In this document: positions 18,312 through 20,370 of the stretch, piece by piece | Numbering within the stretch: the stretch's first letter is position 1 | Layout of the letters: each line of letters starts with the position of its first letter | NCBI GenBank assembly: GCA_964530225.1 | Contig: CAZHBA010000012.1 | Coordinates: 1-20,370 of the forward strand | DNA: 20,370 bases | Direction of reading: 5' to 3' | Source: CAZHBA01 sp964530225 | Lineage (GTDB): Bacteria; Pseudomonadota; Alphaproteobacteria; UBA6615 | Notes under the pieces: generated by a model | Databases searched by the model: none | Seen by the model: the letters and a program-made list of their open reading frames with translations, nothing else | What the model was told of the DNA's origin: nothing | Made by a program: the position numbers and the translations under genes

Positions 18312-18340
18312 TTGTTGGTAGCCTGCGGGCGCTGTAGCAT
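18312..18340 (+). promoter_or_regulatory. Possible promoter of tRNA-Gly
   Basis: TTGTTG (18312-18317) and TAGCAT (18335-18340) are separated by exactly 17 bases and lie 22 bp before the tRNA. The sequence after the -10 is GC-rich (AGCCGGCTCGGC), as is usual at stringently controlled stable-RNA promoters. The matches to the sigma-70 consensus are partial, so this is a plausible rather than a firm call. Confidence 0.4.
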
Positions 18341-18362
18341 AGCCGGCTCGGCAGGGCCTGGT

Positions 18363-18437
18363 GCGGGTGTAGTTCAGAGGTAGAACGTCAGCTTCCCAAG
18401 CTGAATGTCGTGGGTTCGATCCCCATCACCCGCTCCA
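18363..18437 (+). tRNA. tRNA-Gly (anticodon CCC)
   Basis: The 75-nt cloverleaf can be drawn completely. Acceptor GCGGGTG pairs with CACCCGC; the D stem GTTC pairs with GAAC; the anticodon stem TCAGC pairs with GCTGA around the loop TTCCCAA, giving anticodon CCC; the T stem GTGGG pairs with CCCAT with one G-U pair around TTCGATC. The discriminator is T and CCA is encoded (18435-18437). It reads GGG codons. No second tRNA is seen nearby. Confidence 0.96.
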
Positions 18438-18456
18438 TTTTAAACGCTGTCAATCC

Positions 18457-18481
18457 AAGGGTTGGCGATGTTTCCCTTTTC
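18457..18481 (+). terminator. Possible weak terminator after tRNA-Gly
   Basis: AAGGG (18457-18461) can pair with CCCTT (18474-18478) around a 12-nt loop, and the 3' arm continues into TTTT. The stem is only five base pairs, so this is weak evidence. Confidence 0.22.
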
Positions 18482-18547
18482 TGCGGGTGGGTAGTTTGCG
18501 CTGGGCTAATCTGACGATACCGGCGCAACCATTTTTGAAACTGCCCA

Positions 18548-18790
18548 TCATTCTACTTCCGGCGGTAACGCCGTCTCGAACTTGGTCTGGCGCAACGCGA
18601 AGTTGGAGCGCGCCTGCAAAATTACCGGCGCCGAAAGGACGAATTCCTCCAGAAACGCGCCATAGGTCGAGACGCTCGACGTTGCCACAAGCAGCATGAT
18701 ATCGGCGTCGCCGGTGGTGAAGAAGAATTCCCTTACTTCGGGGCGGTCGCAGACCGAGTTGGAGAATTTGTGAGCTATCGTCAGGCAATG
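18548..18790 (-). pseudogene. Remnant of an Lrp/AsnC-family regulator (C-terminal domain only)
   Basis: The minus-strand frame ending in TGA (complement of 18548-18550) translates to a recognisable Lrp/AsnC effector-binding (RAM) domain: VCDRPEVREFFFTTGDADIM, then LLVATSSVSTYGAFLEEFV and ARSNFALRQTKFETALPPEVE to the stop. The pattern 'cysteine/Pro-Glu-Val, then TGxAD, then L-V...F, then ALP near the end' is that of the family. The frame is closed by a stop at 18809-18811, so the whole HTH half is missing; homology appears to end around 18780. There it abuts the permease remnant on the other strand. No usable start was found. A longer open frame on the same strand (18450-18812) is a different frame and not related. 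Confidence 0.68.
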
Positions 18791-19075
18791 GCGCGCTGAT
18801 CCTGATTGTCATGGCTTCACGCGTGCTCCATGGCTCGGTGCAACAGGGACAGATTGTTGCGGTGTTTGCGACGGTAAACCCGTATACGCGCTCGTCTTGC
18901 CGTGGCTGAGTTCTCTGGTTGTGCTGGCCGTGTTTGCGCCGGTGAATTTGACGCTCGTCGTTTTAAAAATGCGCCTGCCGTCGCACGCGTAATCAATCAC
19001 CTATCCAATCTGGGTTCCGGTTATCGGACCTGTCGTTAGCGCACTCTTCGTTGTCTTCCAGACTTTGGAATTCGC
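18782..19075 (+). pseudogene. Decayed C-terminal fragment of an APC-family amino-acid permease
   Basis: Pieces of one membrane protein lie in two frames. First, from about 18784, GNGALILIVMASRVLHG and GQIVAVFATVNPYTR resemble the conserved NGALIQIIMASRVLYGM...VHPRTRTP region of APC-superfamily permeases. From 18882, in another frame, come YALVLPWLSSLVVLAVFAPV and NLTLVVLKMRLPSHA, then an in-frame TAA (18990-18992), then TYPIWVPVIGPVVSALFVVF, which fits the last two helices. A segment between the two pieces seems to be deleted, because the expected helix after the NP-R-T motif is missing. The N-terminal two thirds are absent. It is non-functional as it stands. Substrate unknown. Confidence 0.62.
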
Positions 19076-19103
19076 CCCAGATTTTAGTTGGTGCGATTCG
19101 ATT

Positions 19104-19640
19104 TCAAGCGGTGGGGTCGGATTTGTTGACCGGCTGCGTTTCCCACGAAGCACCCGGAGGAGCTGGTGTGGTGGAACCCGGCAGGAAGCAAAGGACAGGA
19201 AAACGGTATAATTCGCCTTCGGGGTCAGACCATTCGCGGGCCAGCCATTTCATGGAATTGGACAGATCTATACGGATCGCTCCACACTGGTGCGCTCCGG
19301 CGATTGCAAACAAGTGTTGCAGGAGACTGCGCGCCACCGGTTGACCGGCTGGCAAGCCGAGAACGATTACATCGCGAACCGCCAGTGTCGTCAGGTTGAC
19401 CAGGTCAGTTAGAACGTCGTAGCAAAGCAAGCCACGAATGCAGTCGCGGTACTCGGCGGCGACAATGCCCCGATGCCCCTTATCGGCAGCTACCGGTGCC
19501 AAACACGCCTGTGCGTAGTCCCGCCATGCCTCAAGGGTGAGATTGGTTTTTAATTCGCGGACCAGCGGATAAGTCTGATCGATCTGGTCGGTACTCAGCA
19601 AGCTGGTGCGAATTTCGGAGATTTCTCCACTACAGGACAT
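19104..19640 (-). CDS. GNAT-like protein (putative N-acetyltransferase)
   Basis: A 178-residue protein with the layout of a small GNAT acetyltransferase: IRTSLLSTDQIDQTYPLVRE (10-29) as first strand and helix, RGIVAAEYRDCIRGLLCYDV (57-76) as the central hairpin, LAVRDVIVLGL (86-96) as the strand before the acetyl-CoA site, then a helix (100-117) and CGAIRIDLS (119-127). The usual R/Q-x-x-G-x-G/A acetyl-CoA loop is not evident; GLPAGQPVARSLL stands in its place, so activity is uncertain. The last 25 residues (PGSTTPAPPGASWETQPVNK region) look unstructured and may be an altered 3' end next to the decayed region. It is divergent from the Fnr-type gene, sharing a 125-bp intergenic region with an FNR box. 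Confidence 0.6.
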   Translation of the reverse strand: MSCSGEISEIRTSLLSTDQIDQTYPLVRELKTNLTLEAWRDYAQACLAPVAADKGHRGIVAAEYRDCIRGLLCYDVLTDLVNLTTLAVRDVIVLGLPAGQPVARSLLQHLFAIAGAHQCGAIRIDLSNSMKWLAREWSDPEGELYRFPVLCFLPGSTTPAPPGASWETQPVNKSDPTA

Positions 19641-19676
19641 TGTCGCCGTATGTTATTCACACTTAAAGCCGATACA

Positions 19677-19690
19677 TTGATATGCCTCAA
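19677..19690 (+). promoter_or_regulatory. FNR/FixK box
   Basis: TTGATATGCCTCAA matches the FNR/FixK consensus TTGAT-N4-ATCAA at nine of ten defined positions (C for A at the first base of the right half). It lies 37 bp from the GNAT-like start and 76 bp from the fnr start. A -10-like GATATA at 19717-19722 would place the box roughly 41-45 bases before a start point reading into the regulator gene, a classic activating position, so autoregulation is plausible. The transcription start is not known. Confidence 0.6.
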
Positions 19691-19765
19691 ATGGCAAGGT
19701 AACATTATTAACGTCTGATATAAGTTGGACAGCAGGGTATTGGCGTAAGTAATCGGGACGGTTAA

Positions 19766-20370
19766 ATGTCTGAAGCGTACGAAATCGGCTCGAGGTCCGG
19801 AGCGAGGATACCGCACCATTGCGACCAGTGCGGCATTCGCCACCGAGCCATGTGTGCGGCGGTTGATTTTGACAATTTGGGATTACTGGAACAGATTGTC
19901 AGCCACCGTCGCTTTGCGCCGGGTCAGACTATTTTCGAAGAAAGCGAATCCGCCGACTACGTCTACAACGTTTCCAATGGCGATGTGTGCCTGTATAAGT
20001 TGCTTGCTGACGGCAGACGGCAGATCACCGGCTTCCTGCGCGCTGGGGATTTTCTCGGCCTCGTAAAGCAGGACATATACGCCTATGGCGCCGAGGCGAT
20101 CGATGACGTCGAGCTGTGCTGTATGCGTATTGTTGATCTTGAGCGCTTGCTGCGTGAAATGCCGGCGGTGCGCGATAGATTGCTTGATATGAGCCGCGAT
20201 GAGATGGCTGCGGCGCAGGAACAAATGTTGCTGCTCGGGCGCAAATCGGCGCGGGAAAAAGTGCTGTCGTTTTTATTGTTGCGCGCCAAGCACGATCACG
20301 ATCTCAGTGATACAGAGGCTGCGGTGCTCGACCTGCCGATGTCGCGCAGCGATATCGCCGATTATCTCGG
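19766..20370 (+). CDS. Crp/Fnr-family oxygen-responsive regulator, FnrN/FnrL type (3' end outside window)
   Basis: About 201 residues are present before the window ends inside the DNA-binding domain. The N-terminus has HCDQCGIRHRAMC with Cys19, Cys22 and Cys30 (C-X2-C-X7-C), the spacing of rhizobial FnrN and rhodobacterial FnrL rather than the X5 spacing of E. coli FNR. A fourth ligand is available at Cys118 (or Cys119) in DVELCCMRI, so a 4Fe-4S oxygen-sensing cluster is expected. The cyclic-nucleotide-like beta-roll covers about 35-125 and the dimerisation helix about 135-170, followed by GRKSAREKVLSFLLLRAK. The final MSRSDIADYL is the first helix of the HTH. The ATG at 19766 fits the family length; its ribosome binding site is weak. 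Confidence 0.9.
   Translation, partial: MSEAYEIGSRSGARIPHHCDQCGIRHRAMCAAVDFDNLGLLEQIVSHRRFAPGQTIFEESESADYVYNVSNGDVCLYKLLADGRRQITGFLRAGDFLGLVKQDIYAYGAEAIDDVELCCMRIVDLERLLREMPAVRDRLLDMSRDEMAAAQEQMLLLGRKSAREKVLSFLLLRAKHDHDLSDTEAAVLDLPMSRSDIADYL

Larger units (their letters stand above)
18438..19103. other. Gene-free stretch between tRNA-Gly and the GNAT-like gene
   Basis: No intact gene is supported here. 18438-18547 shows nothing beyond a weak hairpin after the tRNA. 18548-19075 is occupied by the two decayed fragments described separately. The last 30 bases before 19104 contain nothing recognisable. No transposase, inverted-repeat pair or integrase was found, and no duplicated tRNA 3' end was seen. 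Confidence 0.6.

Noticed and set aside
18450..18812. 120-codon minus-strand open frame over the lrp remnant
   Set aside because: It is in a different frame from the Lrp/AsnC similarity, and its translation is Arg/Gly-rich without family features.
18363..19103. tRNA-linked integration site (attachment site) after tRNA-Gly
   Set aside because: No integrase gene and no second copy of the tRNA 3' end were seen within the window.
19051..19399. Plus-strand open frames over the GNAT-like gene
   Set aside because: They run antisense to a frame with GNAT-like layout, and their translations show no domain character.

Overview
The window is GC-rich chromosomal DNA that looks alphaproteobacterial, most likely Rhodospirillales-like. 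The reasons are the argD-argF-hslO gene order, the length and style of the UrtB, FolE and ApaG proteins, and an FnrN/FnrL-class regulator at the right edge. I cannot name a genus.

Left half (1-10420, all + strand): a contiguous urea-acquisition and urease block. It starts inside urtA, the urea-binding protein gene, continues through urtB, urtC, urtD and urtE (ABC urea importer), then runs directly into ureD, ureA, ureB, ureC, ureE, ureF and ureG. Together they import urea, hydrolyse it to ammonia and carbonate, and assemble the nickel active site. All catalytic ligands of UreC can be located. Gaps are short and several genes overlap (urtC/urtD, ureE/ureF, ureF/ureG). The one sizeable gap, urtA-urtB, holds a strong hairpin that may set the ratio of binding protein to permease.

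Middle (10550-14280, + strand): argD and argF (arginine biosynthesis), then hslO (redox chaperone Hsp33) overlapping argF, then a small lipoprotein gene of unknown function that starts at a GTG behind a strong ribosome binding site.

Right of centre (14277-18164, - strand): argE (acetylornithine deacetylase) and trkH (potassium uptake), coupled by an ATGA overlap, then folE (GTP cyclohydrolase I) and apaG. The lipoprotein gene and argE converge so tightly that their stop codons overlap.

Right end: a tRNA-Gly(CCC) gene with encoded CCA is followed by about 650 bp without an intact gene. That stretch holds two decayed pieces back to back: the C-terminal part of an Lrp/AsnC regulator (- strand) and the C-terminal part of an amino-acid permease (+ strand, frameshifted, with a stop). 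They look like the remains of a divergent regulator-transporter pair that lost both 5' ends in one deletion. The window closes with a GNAT-like gene (- strand) divergent from an Fnr-type regulator cut by the window edge. A near-consensus FNR box lies in their shared intergenic region.

I found no mobile element, CRISPR array or clearly new multi-gene system. The most informative unexplained items are the decayed lrp-permease junction, the FNR box, the urtA-urtB hairpin and the orphan lipoprotein.
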